DNA from: Devosia naphthalenivorans
GTDB lineage: Bacteria > Pseudomonadota > Alphaproteobacteria > Rhizobiales > Devosiaceae
DNA: 64,000 bases
Assembly (NCBI RefSeq): GCF_003056355.1
Contig: NZ_PYVW01000003.1
Coordinates: forward strand, 124,001-188,000
Direction: 5' to 3'
The notes beneath the pieces were generated by a model. The model was given only the letters and a program-made list of their open reading frames with translations, was not told where the DNA came from and did no database searches. Both the position numbers and the translations under genes were made by a program. Below, in pieces: positions 53,378 to 62,617 of this stretch. Position 1 is the first letter of the stretch, and every line of letters begins with the position of its first letter.

Positions 53378-54778
53378 TTGGCCAAATCCCGCTCGACATT
53401 TGTCTGCCAGTCCTGTGGCGCCGTAACCAGCCGCTGGCAGGGCCGGTGCGACGCCTGCGGAGAGTGGAACAGCATTGTCGAAGAGATCACCGACTCGGGC
53501 GTAGGGGCAGGTCCCAAATCCGCCAAGTCGGGTGGCCGGCCGACTAATCTGGTGCCGCTTTCAGGGGAAACCGAAAGCGCGGCGCGCGTGGTGACCGGCA
53601 TAGCCGAACTCGATCGCGTCACCGGCGGCGGCTTTGTGATGGGATCGGCCCTGCTGGTCGGCGGCGACCCCGGCATTGGCAAGTCGACACTCCTGCTGCA
53701 ATCGGCGGCGGCGCTGGCGAACAAGGGCAAGCGGGTCGTCTACGTGTCGGGCGAAGAAGCCGTGGCACAGGTGCGATTGCGCGCGCAGCGACTGGGCCTG
53801 GGTGAAGCCCCGGTGCTGCTGGCCGCGGAAACCAATGTCGAGATCATCCTCGCCACCCTGGAGGACGGCCCCGCACCCGACCTCGTCATCATCGATTCCA
53901 TCCAGACCCTGTGGACAGACCGGGTGGACAGCGCGCCGGGAACCGTCACCCAGGTGCGCACTTCGGCGCAGGCCCTGACGCGTTTCGCAAAAAAGAGCGG
54001 CGCGGCCGTGGTGCTGGTCGGCCATGTCACCAAGGACGGCCAGATCGCGGGACCCCGCGTGGTTGAGCACATGGTCGATGCCGTCCTCTATTTCGAAGGC
54101 GACACCAGCCACACCTTCCGCATTCTGCGCGGCGTCAAGAATCGCTACGGCGCCACAGACGAGATCGGGGTGTTCGCGATGACCGAACTTGGCCTCGAAC
54201 AGGTAGCCAATCCATCCGCCCTCTTCCTCGACCAGCGCGATGAGGGAGCCGCAGGCTCGGCGGTATTTGCGGGCATGGAAGGCACGCGGCCCATCTTGAT
54301 CGAGATCCAGGCCCTGGTCGCCCCTTCCCCGCTGGGCACGCCCCGCCGCGCTGTGGTGGGTTGGGACTCATCGCGCCTCTCGATGATTCTCGCCGTGCTG
54401 GAGACTCGGTGCGGCGTGCGAATTGGTGCCAACGATATCTATCTCAACGTCGCCGGCGGCATGCGCATCAGTGAGCCGGCAGCCGATCTGGCCGTGGCCG
54501 CAGCGCTGATTTCCTCACTCACAAGTTCACCTCTGCCTTCGGATTCGGTTTATTTCGGCGAAGTGTCCCTGGCCGGTGGCGTACGGCCGGTGGTGCATGG
54601 CTCGCTGAGATTGCGCGAAGCCCAGAAGCTTGGTTTCAAATCCGTATCGACGGGCCGCATCGGCAATGCCGACCGTAATAGCGGGCTCGAAGTTTCCGAG
54701 TTTTCCGCTCTTGCCGAACTGGTCGGGCGAATTGCCGCCAACGGCAAGCCAAGAGAACCGCAGCGCGAGGAATGGTGA
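53378..54778 (+). CDS. radA: DNA repair protein RadA
   Basis: 466 residues from a TTG at 53378 with AAGGA upstream; no ATG gives an intact zinc finger. The C4 zinc finger CQSCG...CDACG is at the N-terminus. The RecA-like ATPase has Walker A GGDPGIGKSTLLLQ and the RadA-specific GVKNRYGATDEIGVF, followed by a Lon-type domain (about 300-466). RadA drives branch migration in recombination. Confidence 0.96.
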   Translation: MAKSRSTFVCQSCGAVTSRWQGRCDACGEWNSIVEEITDSGVGAGPKSAKSGGRPTNLVPLSGETESAARVVTGIAELDRVTGGGFVMGSALLVGGDPGIGKSTLLLQSAAALANKGKRVVYVSGEEAVAQVRLRAQRLGLGEAPVLLAAETNVEIILATLEDGPAPDLVIIDSIQTLWTDRVDSAPGTVTQVRTSAQALTRFAKKSGAAVVLVGHVTKDGQIAGPRVVEHMVDAVLYFEGDTSHTFRILRGVKNRYGATDEIGVFAMTELGLEQVANPSALFLDQRDEGAAGSAVFAGMEGTRPILIEIQALVAPSPLGTPRRAVVGWDSSRLSMILAVLETRCGVRIGANDIYLNVAGGMRISEPAADLAVAAALISSLTSSPLPSDSVYFGEVSLAGGVRPVVHGSLRLREAQKLGFKSVSTGRIGNADRNSGLEVSEFSALAELVGRIAANGKPREPQREEW

Positions 54779-54904
54779 GGTATGGGTTCACACTTTCTGG
54801 GCAGATCCTGTCGCAAACCGCCGCTTACCCTTGGCATTGCTGCACAAAGCCGCTAAACGAAGCCCCAGACTGCCGGGGCGGCTATTGGAGCTAAGCGAAC
54901 AAAT

Positions 54905-55525
54905 ATGCTGACAGCGTTCGACGTTGGTGTTGGTGTGCTGGTGCTGATTTCAGCAATCCTGGCAACCGCGCGCGGCCTGACCCGCGAAGTCTTGTCCCTG
55001 GCCACCTGGGCCGGTTCGGCGGCAATCGCCATCTATATGTGGCAGTATCACCCCGAAATTGCGCGCCAATATATCGACGAGCCGCTGGTGGCCGATATCG
55101 CCACCGTGGTCGTTACCTTCATCGTGGCCTTGATTGTCCTGCACCTGTTGACGATGCGCATTGCCGATTTCGTCGTGGACAGCCGGGTGGGCCCGATCGA
55201 CCGCACGCTGGGCTTCGTGTTCGGCGTGTTGCGCGGCATCCTGATCGCCATTGTCATCACCATTTTCGGCACCTGGCTGCTGCCCAACAATCTGCCGCCC
55301 TGGGCCGCGAACTCGCAGTCCCTGCCACACCTTCAGAACATGGGAAATTCGCTGATTTCCATGCTGCCTGAGGGCCTTGAAGAGCAGGTCACCGAGATTC
55401 TTCGCGGCGGCTCGGCCATCACCGAAGATGCAGAGGTTCCCGGCGCGCCCGTCGACGAAGGCACCGATGCCACCGAAGACAGCACCGCTCCGGCAACGGA
55501 CGTGACGCCGCCGGCGCCGGTTTGA
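54905..55525 (+). CDS. cvpA: CvpA family membrane protein
   Basis: 206 residues with four membrane helices (about 5-22, 30-48, 62-88 and 100-123), the conserved ARGLTREVLSLATW and VGPIDRTLGFVFGVLRG loops, and an acidic Thr/Pro-rich tail. CvpA is an inner-membrane protein first linked with colicin V export, now connected with envelope integrity. It precedes purF here as in many proteobacteria. Confidence 0.9.
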   Translation: MLTAFDVGVGVLVLISAILATARGLTREVLSLATWAGSAAIAIYMWQYHPEIARQYIDEPLVADIATVVVTFIVALIVLHLLTMRIADFVVDSRVGPIDRTLGFVFGVLRGILIAIVITIFGTWLLPNNLPPWAANSQSLPHLQNMGNSLISMLPEGLEEQVTEILRGGSAITEDAEVPGAPVDEGTDATEDSTAPATDVTPPAPV

Positions 55526-55681
55526 ATCACCAAATGGTGAGCGCCGAGCGCTGGCCACAAAGCTGACCGCCCCGATGGGTAATGGTTAGCTCATGCTTTT
55601 TAGGCTATGGCTGGGGCGCAACCCACATCCTGGCCTTGGCCGCACGAAGCGGCGCCGTCCTGCGGTTAAGCCAGCATTGGC

Positions 55682-57184
55682 ATGGAGAGCCCGTTGAACC
55701 ATCCGAACGATGACTCTTTCGATCTCGAAGGCGACACGCTGCACGAAGAATGCGGCGTGTTTGGCATTCTGGGCCATAGCGACGCTTCGACGCTGACGGC
55801 ACTCGGGCTGCACGCGCTACAGCATCGCGGCCAGGAAGCGGCCGGCATCGTCAGCTTTGACGGCAAGCAGTTTTACGCTGAAAAGCGCATGGGCCTTGTG
55901 GGCGATCACTATACCGACCCCGCCCTGCTCGCCAAACTGCCTGGTTCGATCTCCATCGGGCACACCCGCTATTCGACCACTGGAGAAGTCGCGCTACGCA
56001 ATGTGCAGCCGCTGTTTGCCGAACTCGAGGATGGCGGCATCGCCATTGCGCATAACGGCAATTTCACAAACGGGCTGACGCTGCGCCGCCAGATCATCGC
56101 CACAGGCGCGATCTGCCAGTCGACCTCCGATACCGAAGTGGTGCTCCATCTCGTCGCGCGCTCGCGCCACACCTCCACCACCGACCGCTTCATCGATGCC
56201 ATCCGGCAGATGGAAGGCGGTTATGCCATGCTGGCGATGACGCGCACCAAGCTCATTGCGGCGCGTGACCCGATCGGTATTCGTCCGCTCGTCATGGGCG
56301 AACTGGATGGCAAGCCGATCTTCTGCTCGGAGACCTGCGCGCTCGACATCATCGGTGCGAAATACATCCGCGACGTCGAAAATGGCGAAGTGATCATCTG
56401 CGAATTGCAGCCGGATGGCACGATCACGATCGAAGCGCGCAAGCCGGCCCGACCGGCGCCGGAGCGGCCCTGCCTGTTCGAATATGTGTACTTCGCGCGC
56501 CCCGATTCGGTGGTCGCCGGTCGCAGTGTTTATGGCGCACGCAAGCGCATGGGCATCAATCTGGCCAAGGAAGCGCCGGTGCAAGCCGACGTGGTGGTGC
56601 CGGTGCCTGATGGCGGCACGCCCGCGGCGATCGGCTTTGCCCAGGCCAGCGGCATTCCGTTCGAGCTCGGCATCATCCGCAACCACTATGTTGGGCGCAC
56701 CTTTATCGAGCCGACGCAGTCGATCCGCGCCTTTGGCGTCAAGCTCAAGCACTCGGCCAACCGGCACGAGATCGCCGGCAAGCGCGTCGTGCTGATCGAT
56801 GATTCGATCGTGCGCGGCACCACTTCGGTCAAGATCGTGCAGATGATGCGCGAAGCCGGGGCCACGGAAGTGCATATCCGAGTGGCGAGCCCGATGATCT
56901 ATTATTCCGATTATTACGGCATCGACACGCCAGACCCGGAAAAACTGCTGGCCAACCAGCATCTGGACCTGGACTCCATGTGCAAGTTTATCGGCGCAGA
57001 TTCGCTGGCGTTCCTGTCGATAGACGGGCTCTATGATGCAGTGGGTGGCGAGCCGCGCAACAATGCCGCGCCCCAGTTCACCGACCATTATTTTACGGGC
57101 GACTACCCGACGCAGTTGACCGATCGCAACGGCCGCTCCAAGAACGAGCCGAAACAAATCTCTCTTCTCAAGGAAGCCGGTTAA
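55682..57184 (+). CDS. purF: Amidophosphoribosyltransferase
   Basis: 500 residues. PurF makes 5-phosphoribosylamine from PRPP and glutamine, the first committed purine step. The glutaminase nucleophile Cys24 in HEECGVFG lies behind a short leader that is probably cut off. GHTRYSTTGE, the PRPP motif VVLIDDSIVRGTT and the C-terminal SLAFLSIDGL are typical. The TTG at 55694 has GGAGAG upstream and may be the true start, four codons inside the ATG given. The stop overlaps the next gene by one base. Confidence 0.96.
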   Translation: MESPLNHPNDDSFDLEGDTLHEECGVFGILGHSDASTLTALGLHALQHRGQEAAGIVSFDGKQFYAEKRMGLVGDHYTDPALLAKLPGSISIGHTRYSTTGEVALRNVQPLFAELEDGGIAIAHNGNFTNGLTLRRQIIATGAICQSTSDTEVVLHLVARSRHTSTTDRFIDAIRQMEGGYAMLAMTRTKLIAARDPIGIRPLVMGELDGKPIFCSETCALDIIGAKYIRDVENGEVIICELQPDGTITIEARKPARPAPERPCLFEYVYFARPDSVVAGRSVYGARKRMGINLAKEAPVQADVVVPVPDGGTPAAIGFAQASGIPFELGIIRNHYVGRTFIEPTQSIRAFGVKLKHSANRHEIAGKRVVLIDDSIVRGTTSVKIVQMMREAGATEVHIRVASPMIYYSDYYGIDTPDPEKLLANQHLDLDSMCKFIGADSLAFLSIDGLYDAVGGEPRNNAAPQFTDHYFTGDYPTQLTDRNGRSKNEPKQISLLKEAG

Positions 57185-57921
57185 TGGCGCAATCGACGAC
57201 GGGCCTTGCCGGCAAGGTCATCCTGGTAACAGGTGCCTCGCGGGGCATCGGCTATGCGGCCGCTCTCGAGGCGGCCAAGCGCGGGGCACATGTCGTGGCG
57301 GTGGCGCGCACCGTCGGTGGCCTGGAAGAGCTGGACGATGAAATCCAGGATCTGGGCTCCTCGGCCACGCTCGTGCCGCTCGACCTGCGGGACGGCGAGG
57401 CCATCGACCGGTTGGGCGCAGCGATCTTCGAGCGCTGGGGTGCGCTGGACGGTTTGATTGCCAACGCAGGCCAGCTCGGTGTGCTCAGCCCCCTGCCCCA
57501 TGTGAAGCCCGAGGATTTCGACAAGGTGATGGCCGTCAACGTGACCGCCAATTATCGCCTGCTCCGCTCCACCGATTTGCTGCTGCGCCAGGCTGATGCC
57601 GGTCGGGCGGTGTTCGTCTCGTCGTCCTCGGCAAAATCGGCACGGCCCTTCTGGGGCCTCCATGCCGCCAGCAAGGCGGCGCTGGATGCCATGGTCAAGT
57701 CCTATGCCGGAGAGACAGAGCAGTCCAAGGTCAAGGTCAATGTGTTCTATCCCGGCGCCGTGCGCACCGCCATGCGCGCCAAGGCCATGCCCGGCGAGAA
57801 CCCCGATACCTTGCCAACACCTTCCGAAATCGCGCCCAAGCTGGTCGATCTGCTGAGCCCTGCGGTGACGGAGAGCGGCAAGCTGTTTGATATGACGACC
57901 GGCGCCTTTTCCGACCTCTAG
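57184..57921 (+). CDS. SDR family oxidoreductase with His at the catalytic Tyr position
   Basis: 245 residues. The Rossmann fold has VTGASRGIGYAAALEA and NAG (94-96). The expected catalytic segment reads SSSSAKSARPFWGLHAASKA: serines at 146-149 and Lys164 are present, but the Tyr of YxxxK is His160 (codon CAT at 57661). A Tyr codon would need one base change (TAT). The enzyme may be inactive, altered, or use another residue. It starts on the last base of the purF stop (TAATG), so it is coupled to purF, a usual neighbour in rhizobia. Substrate unknown. Confidence 0.9.
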   Translation: MAQSTTGLAGKVILVTGASRGIGYAAALEAAKRGAHVVAVARTVGGLEELDDEIQDLGSSATLVPLDLRDGEAIDRLGAAIFERWGALDGLIANAGQLGVLSPLPHVKPEDFDKVMAVNVTANYRLLRSTDLLLRQADAGRAVFVSSSSAKSARPFWGLHAASKAALDAMVKSYAGETEQSKVKVNVFYPGAVRTAMRAKAMPGENPDTLPTPSEIAPKLVDLLSPAVTESGKLFDMTTGAFSDL

Positions 57922-57930
57922 GAGCCGCTC

Positions 57931-58530
57931 GTGGTCACCCTGCGCAGTGTTCGCCCCGACGATCTGGAGGCGTTGTATCACATCTGCCTCGTGACCGGCT
58001 CGTCCGGCCAAGACGCCACCCCCTTGCACAACGATCCGCAGCTCATAGGGCACATCTATGCTGCGCCCTACGCTGTGATCGAGCCGGAGCAAGCACTGGT
58101 TGCCGAGGACGAGCAAGGCGTTGCCGGTTATCTGGTGGGAACTTACGACACTGATCGTTTCGCCCAGAAACTAGAGCGAGAATGGTGGCCTTCCCTGCGG
58201 CAGCGCTACGCTGAACCCATCTTCGAGCCGACGGAGGCCGACCGCGGGCGCATCGCCGCGATATTAACGCCTGAGGTCAACCCAGCGGAGCTGGTGGCAC
58301 GATACCCCGCACATATCCACATGAACCTGCTCCCTCGCCTTCGCGGCCAGGGCGTCGGTACGGCGCTGGTGCATAAATGGATTGCCGGTGCACGGCAAGC
58401 AGGCGTTCCGGGCACTCACCTGGGCGCCAGTGCCAACAACGCAGGCGGCATCGCCTTCTGGACCAAAGCAGGCTTCGCCCCGCTCATGACCATAGGCCGA
58501 ACAGCCTGGTTCGGAATGGCGCTCGACTAA
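57931..58530 (+). CDS. GNAT family N-acetyltransferase
   Basis: 199 residues from a GTG with GGAG upstream. The acetyl-CoA binding motif RLRGQGVGTALV and the following ASANNAGGIAFWTKAGFAPL are typical of GNAT fold enzymes. The overall plan, with a long insertion (REWWPSLRQRY and FEPTEADRGRI), resembles the acetyltransferase-like module found with bacterial O-GlcNAcase-type proteins. Substrate unknown. It follows the SDR gene by 9 bases and is probably the end of the purF transcript. Confidence 0.88.
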   Translation: MVTLRSVRPDDLEALYHICLVTGSSGQDATPLHNDPQLIGHIYAAPYAVIEPEQALVAEDEQGVAGYLVGTYDTDRFAQKLEREWWPSLRQRYAEPIFEPTEADRGRIAAILTPEVNPAELVARYPAHIHMNLLPRLRGQGVGTALVHKWIAGARQAGVPGTHLGASANNAGGIAFWTKAGFAPLMTIGRTAWFGMALD

Positions 58531-58554
58531 CGCAGGTATCCGCTAGCGAAACCC

Positions 58555-58668
58555 TGTCCTTCCCTTCTCCCCTGAGGGGAGAAGGTGGCCCGCAGGGCCG
58601 GATGAGGGGTTCAGGCGTCGTGGCTCGAGCCGAGAAGCCTTCACCCCTCACCCCAAAGGGAGAGGGGG
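58555..58668. repeat. G/C-rich palindromic repeat between convergent genes
   Basis: CTTCTCCCC (58564-58572) pairs perfectly with GGGGAGAAG (58576-58584) over a 3-base loop, followed by a GGCCCGCAGGGCC hairpin and GGATGAGGGG. Further on, a partly inverted copy reads CCCCTCACCCCAAAGGGAGA. Such paired units are common between genes in rhizobial genomes. It may also end transcription of the GNAT and CorC-like genes. Confidence 0.75.
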
Positions 58669-58672
58669 CAAG

Positions 58673-59950
58673 CTAATCCAGCTTGGTCATCATCACCTTG
58701 TCGATGCGACGGCCATCGAGATCGACGACTTCGAACTTCCAGCCATTGTGTTCGAACGTTTCGCCGACGCTGGGCAGGCGGTTGATGATCGACAGCACAT
58801 ATCCGGCAACCGTCTCGAACTTGGCATCGCGCGGAATTGCAACCTTGAGCTTCTCACCAAATTCATCGACAGGCATCCAGCCCGCAACCAAGTAGGACCC
58901 GTCCTCGCGCCTGACGATGGCCGGATCGTCACCGGTTTCCTCCTGGAAGACGCCGGTGATGACCTCAAGGATATCGGCCGAGGTCACGATACCCTCGAAG
59001 TGTCCGTATTCGTCCACGACCAGCGCCATATGCACGGTCGAGTTGCGGATTGCCCGCACCACATCGAGCGCGTCGGCATGATCCATCACCACTGGCACGG
59101 GCTGCACGAATTTGCGCAGGTCGAGCGGCTGGCCATTGGCGAAGACGCCGATGATGTCCTTGATGGCCACGACGCCGATGATCGAATCGGCGTCGCCATC
59201 CTGCACCAGCAGGCGTGAGCGGTGGGTATCGAGGATGGTCCGGCGAATTTCGTCGCCGTCGTCGGCCAGATCGACCACGTCCACATCGAGCCGCGGTGTC
59301 ATCAGCCCGCGGGCAGAGCGATCCGCTAGCCGCATCACGCCCGAGATCATCGAATGCTCGTCCGTCTCGATCACGCCGGCCGTCGTAGCCTCGGCGATGA
59401 TGGTCTTGACCTCTTCTTCGGTGACGGTTTCCTCGGCCTCTCCGCCCTGCCCCAGAAGGGTCAGCACGCCCTTGCCGGATACATCGAGCACCCAGACGAT
59501 CGGCGAGCCGATCTTGGCCAGTATCTTCATGGCCGGCGCCACGCGAGCGGCAACGCCTTCAGCGTCGCGCAAGGCGATCTGCTTGGGAACCAGTTCGCCA
59601 ATGATGAGCGAGATATAGGTGATGAACACGACGACGACGGCAACGCCCAGAACATCGGCGACGTTGCGGGCTACCCCGATGGAATCCAGCCATGCGGTAA
59701 GCCGCAGACCAAGCGTTGCACCCGAGAATGCACCGGACAGGATACCGACCAGGGTAATGCCGATCTGCACGGAGGAAAGAAACTTGCCTGGGTCTTCAGC
59801 CAGCTTGATGGCCGTGGCAGCGCCCTTGTTGCCCTGCTCGGCCATGCTGCGAAGCCGCGCCGGACGGGCGGAGACGACGGCCAGTTCCGACATTGCCAAC
59901 AAGCCGTTGATGACGGTCAGAACGACGACGATCAATATTTCAGCGAACAC
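58673..59950 (-). CDS. HlyC/CorC family membrane protein with CBS pair
   Basis: 425 residues. The DUF21/CNNM membrane domain (about 1-190) has three to four helices (ILIVVVLTVINGLLAMSELA, VVVVFITYISLIIGELVPKQ). Two CBS domains lie at about 205-330 and a CorC_HlyC domain at about 345-425. Members are linked with Mg2+/Co2+ transport or resistance, although many are still called hemolysin-like. The GTG at 59950 is the start. The gap to der (59951-60237) shows no gene. Confidence 0.9.
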   Translation of the reverse strand: MFAEILIVVVLTVINGLLAMSELAVVSARPARLRSMAEQGNKGAATAIKLAEDPGKFLSSVQIGITLVGILSGAFSGATLGLRLTAWLDSIGVARNVADVLGVAVVVVFITYISLIIGELVPKQIALRDAEGVAARVAPAMKILAKIGSPIVWVLDVSGKGVLTLLGQGGEAEETVTEEEVKTIIAEATTAGVIETDEHSMISGVMRLADRSARGLMTPRLDVDVVDLADDGDEIRRTILDTHRSRLLVQDGDADSIIGVVAIKDIIGVFANGQPLDLRKFVQPVPVVMDHADALDVVRAIRNSTVHMALVVDEYGHFEGIVTSADILEVITGVFQEETGDDPAIVRREDGSYLVAGWMPVDEFGEKLKVAIPRDAKFETVAGYVLSIINRLPSVGETFEHNGWKFEVVDLDGRRIDKVMMTKLD

Positions 59951-60237
59951 TATTTTTCATAAAAATGCGGCCCCGCACTCAGCATCGGGTCGCTTTGACG
60001 GAACAATGTTAGGGCAAGTGAATGCGTTACGCCATGGGCGTTTGAAATTTGTCGCAGGGGCTGTGAGGCGTGATCCATCACCGACCTGTTGCCACCTCCT
60101 CCTCGAAGGGAAGTGTTTACTTCTGGCTCATCGTCCCCCGCCAATTCCGCCCACAGCGTCATAGTTGGGAAACCGTTAGGTGCCGGAAATGAACACTCGC
60201 CCCTCGAAGAGAGGCGCAACCGAGACAGAATGGCCGC

Positions 60238-61689
60238 CTAGCCCAGACGACGCTTCTGCTTGTCGTTGTACGGGTTCTCGCTGCCGCCACGCACCCAAAG
60301 GCGGATCGGCGAGCCTTTGATGTCAAAGGCTTCGCGGATACCATTCACCAGATAGCGTTGATACGCCATCGGCAGCGCTTCAGGCCGTGAGGCAAAGAGA
60401 ATGAAGCTCGGTGGCCTCGTCTTGGCCTGCGTCATGTAGCGCAGCTTGAGGCGGCGCCCGGAAACAGCCGGTGGCGGATGGCTCTCGACCATGCCGGTGA
60501 GCCAGCGATTAAGGCGCGCCGTGGAAACGTGGGAGTTCCAGCTGCGCTCGATCTTGAAGATCGCTTCCATCAGCTTGTCGATGTTCTTGCCGGTGAGGCC
60601 CGAAAGCGTCACCAGGGGAACACCACGCAGCTGCGGCAGCAAGCGCTCGCACTCTTCGCGAAGCGCCGTCAGAGCCGCGTTCTTGTCCTCGATCAGATCC
60701 CACTTGTTGAGCGCGATGACCAAGGCGCGGCCTTCCCGCTCGACCAGATCGGCAAGCGCCAGATCCTGCTTTTCGAACGGGATGGTGGCGTCCAGCATCA
60801 GCACGACCACTTCGGCGTACTGGATGGAGCGCAGGCTGTCCCCAACGGCGAGCTTTTCGAGCTTTTGGGTAACGCGCGAACGGCGACGGATGCCGGCGGT
60901 ATCAACGAGGTTGATCACGCGCCCTTCCCATTCCCACGGCACCAGGATCGAATCGCGGGTAATGCCGGCCTCCGGGCCGACCAGCACGCGGTCTTCGCCA
61001 ACCATGCGGTTGATCAGGGTGGACTTGCCCGCATTCGGGCGGCCGACGATGGCGACGTTGAGGTAGCGGTTGGGGTTCCAGCGCAGGGTTGCTTCATCCC
61101 CCTCGCCTTCCAGCATGTCCTCGGTGATATCGACATCGACTTCTGGCATGACGTCCAGATCGGCAACGTCCTCACCCTCGCGGTCCGCAGCGGCCTTGTC
61201 GATGGCGGCCGAAACGATGGAATAGAGTTCAGCCAGGCCCAGCCCGTGTTCGGCGGATAGCGGGATAGCTTCGCCAAAACCAAGTTTGAAGGCTTCGACG
61301 AGCCCCGCTTCGGCAGCGCCGCTCTCGGCCTTGTTGCCCACGAGGTGCACGTCCTTGCCGGCCTTGCGCAACACCTGCGCGAAGCGCTGGTCGAGCGGAA
61401 CGACCCCGGCGCGGGCGTCGATCATGAACAGGATGACGTCGGCTTCCTTGATGGCCAGTTCGGTCTGCTGGCGCATGCGGTCTTCGAGGCTGCCGTCCTT
61501 GACGTCTTCGTAGCCGGCGGTGTCGAGAATGCGGAACGTCAGGTCCGCAATGCGGCCTTCGGCTTCGCGGCGATCGCGCGTAACGCCGGGCGTGTCATCT
61601 ACCAGCGCGATCTTGCGACCGACCAGGCGATTGAAAAGCGTCGATTTGCCGACATTGGGACGACCGACAATGGCAACGGTGACGGTCAT
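60238..61689 (-). CDS. der: Ribosome-associated GTPase Der (EngA)
   Basis: 483 residues with two tandem GTPase domains: G1 motifs GRPNVGKST (9-17) and GRPNAGKST, with DTPGVTRDR and DTAGIRRR switch regions and NKAES and NKWDLIED specificity motifs. A KH-like domain closes the protein (about 385-483). Der is needed to mature the 50S subunit. The linker between the domains is long and acidic. It lies 38 bases after the TPR gene. Confidence 0.97.
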   Translation of the reverse strand: MTVTVAIVGRPNVGKSTLFNRLVGRKIALVDDTPGVTRDRREAEGRIADLTFRILDTAGYEDVKDGSLEDRMRQQTELAIKEADVILFMIDARAGVVPLDQRFAQVLRKAGKDVHLVGNKAESGAAEAGLVEAFKLGFGEAIPLSAEHGLGLAELYSIVSAAIDKAAADREGEDVADLDVMPEVDVDITEDMLEGEGDEATLRWNPNRYLNVAIVGRPNAGKSTLINRMVGEDRVLVGPEAGITRDSILVPWEWEGRVINLVDTAGIRRRSRVTQKLEKLAVGDSLRSIQYAEVVVLMLDATIPFEKQDLALADLVEREGRALVIALNKWDLIEDKNAALTALREECERLLPQLRGVPLVTLSGLTGKNIDKLMEAIFKIERSWNSHVSTARLNRWLTGMVESHPPPAVSGRRLKLRYMTQAKTRPPSFILFASRPEALPMAYQRYLVNGIREAFDIKGSPIRLWVRGGSENPYNDKQKRRLG

Positions 61690-61727
61690 GCTCTTGGGCT
61701 CTTTCAGTCAGGCAATGGCACAGCCGC

Positions 61728-62522
61728 CTATTGAGCGGCGGGCGCGGTTTCGGTGGTGTTTGCGGCAGAAGCCTCTTCGGCTGGCGCCGCTGGAGCTTCC
61801 TCGGTCAGGAGCTCGTCAATTTCAGTTGCGGCCCCCTCGGCAGCAGAATTGGCATCAGCTGTGGGCGCTGCGCCTTCGGCAAGCAGCTGGGCAAGGTAAT
61901 AGCCCATGCGGTTGCGCGTAGTGCTCATGGTCAGCGGATCATTGATCACCGCTTCAAAGCTGGCCTGGGCGGCAGCAAGATCACCAGCCTTGTACTGGGC
62001 CAGGCCCAGAGCTTCCCGCGCAGCATTGCGCAGCGGATTGCCTTCGGTCGCGATAGTTCCGACGCGCGCCTGCACATCGGCCAGGCTGCCGGTATCGACC
62101 AGCAACGTTCCAGCAAGAACCAGCGCCAGTTCGCGCAGCCGCGGATTGGATTGCTCATTGGCCAGCTTGTCATAAGCCGCGACGGCCGCGGCAGTGTCGC
62201 CATCCTGGGCCAGGACGCCCGCCTTGCGGAATTCTGCCAGTACGGGATAGCTTCCCGAGCCATCGGCGATGACGGCATCCAGTTGGGCCGTGGCGGCAGC
62301 CAGGTCGCCGCCTTCGATCAGGTCGAACGCCTGATAAAGCTCGTCCGAAGACGCAGCGGCATTGTTGGAGTGATACCAGCTCCAGCCTTCATTCAATGCA
62401 ACGATGGCCACGACACCGACGGCGGCGCCGATCACATAGGGCGCGAAACGACGCCACAGGGCGCGCATGCGATCGCTGCGCAGCTCCTCGTCGACTTCGC
62501 GAAAAATATTGTCCTGTGACAT
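61728..62522 (-). CDS. Membrane-anchored TPR protein, YfgM-like
   Basis: 264 residues. A cytoplasmic start (FREVDEELRSDRMRALWRRF) precedes one membrane helix (about 27-45), then a periplasmic TPR_21 region (about 55-215), and an Ala/Glu/Thr-rich tail of low complexity. YfgM in E. coli works with the PpiD chaperone at the Sec translocon; the gene likewise stands just upstream of der (there with bamB between). No bamB is present between them here. Confidence 0.85.
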   Translation of the reverse strand: MSQDNIFREVDEELRSDRMRALWRRFAPYVIGAAVGVVAIVALNEGWSWYHSNNAAASSDELYQAFDLIEGGDLAAATAQLDAVIADGSGSYPVLAEFRKAGVLAQDGDTAAAVAAYDKLANEQSNPRLRELALVLAGTLLVDTGSLADVQARVGTIATEGNPLRNAAREALGLAQYKAGDLAAAQASFEAVINDPLTMSTTRNRMGYYLAQLLAEGAAPTADANSAAEGAATEIDELLTEEAPAAPAEEASAANTTETAPAAQ

Positions 62523-62617
62523 GGCCTGCCTGAAGGTCGGAAGTTGAATGGGCGCACGTTTAGCACGCTGCCGGGGGAATGCAAACGAAGGGCTTCAGCA
62601 AGCGTGGCCGCGCCAGC

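Noticed and set aside
55534-55560. Two small hairpins after cvpA as a purF attenuator
   Set aside because: Short stems with no T-run or leader features; no evidence of regulation.
59950-60219. 89-codon minus-strand frame between der and the CorC-like gene
   Set aside because: No ribosome binding site, unlike any known family, and it overlaps the CorC-like start; probably non-coding.
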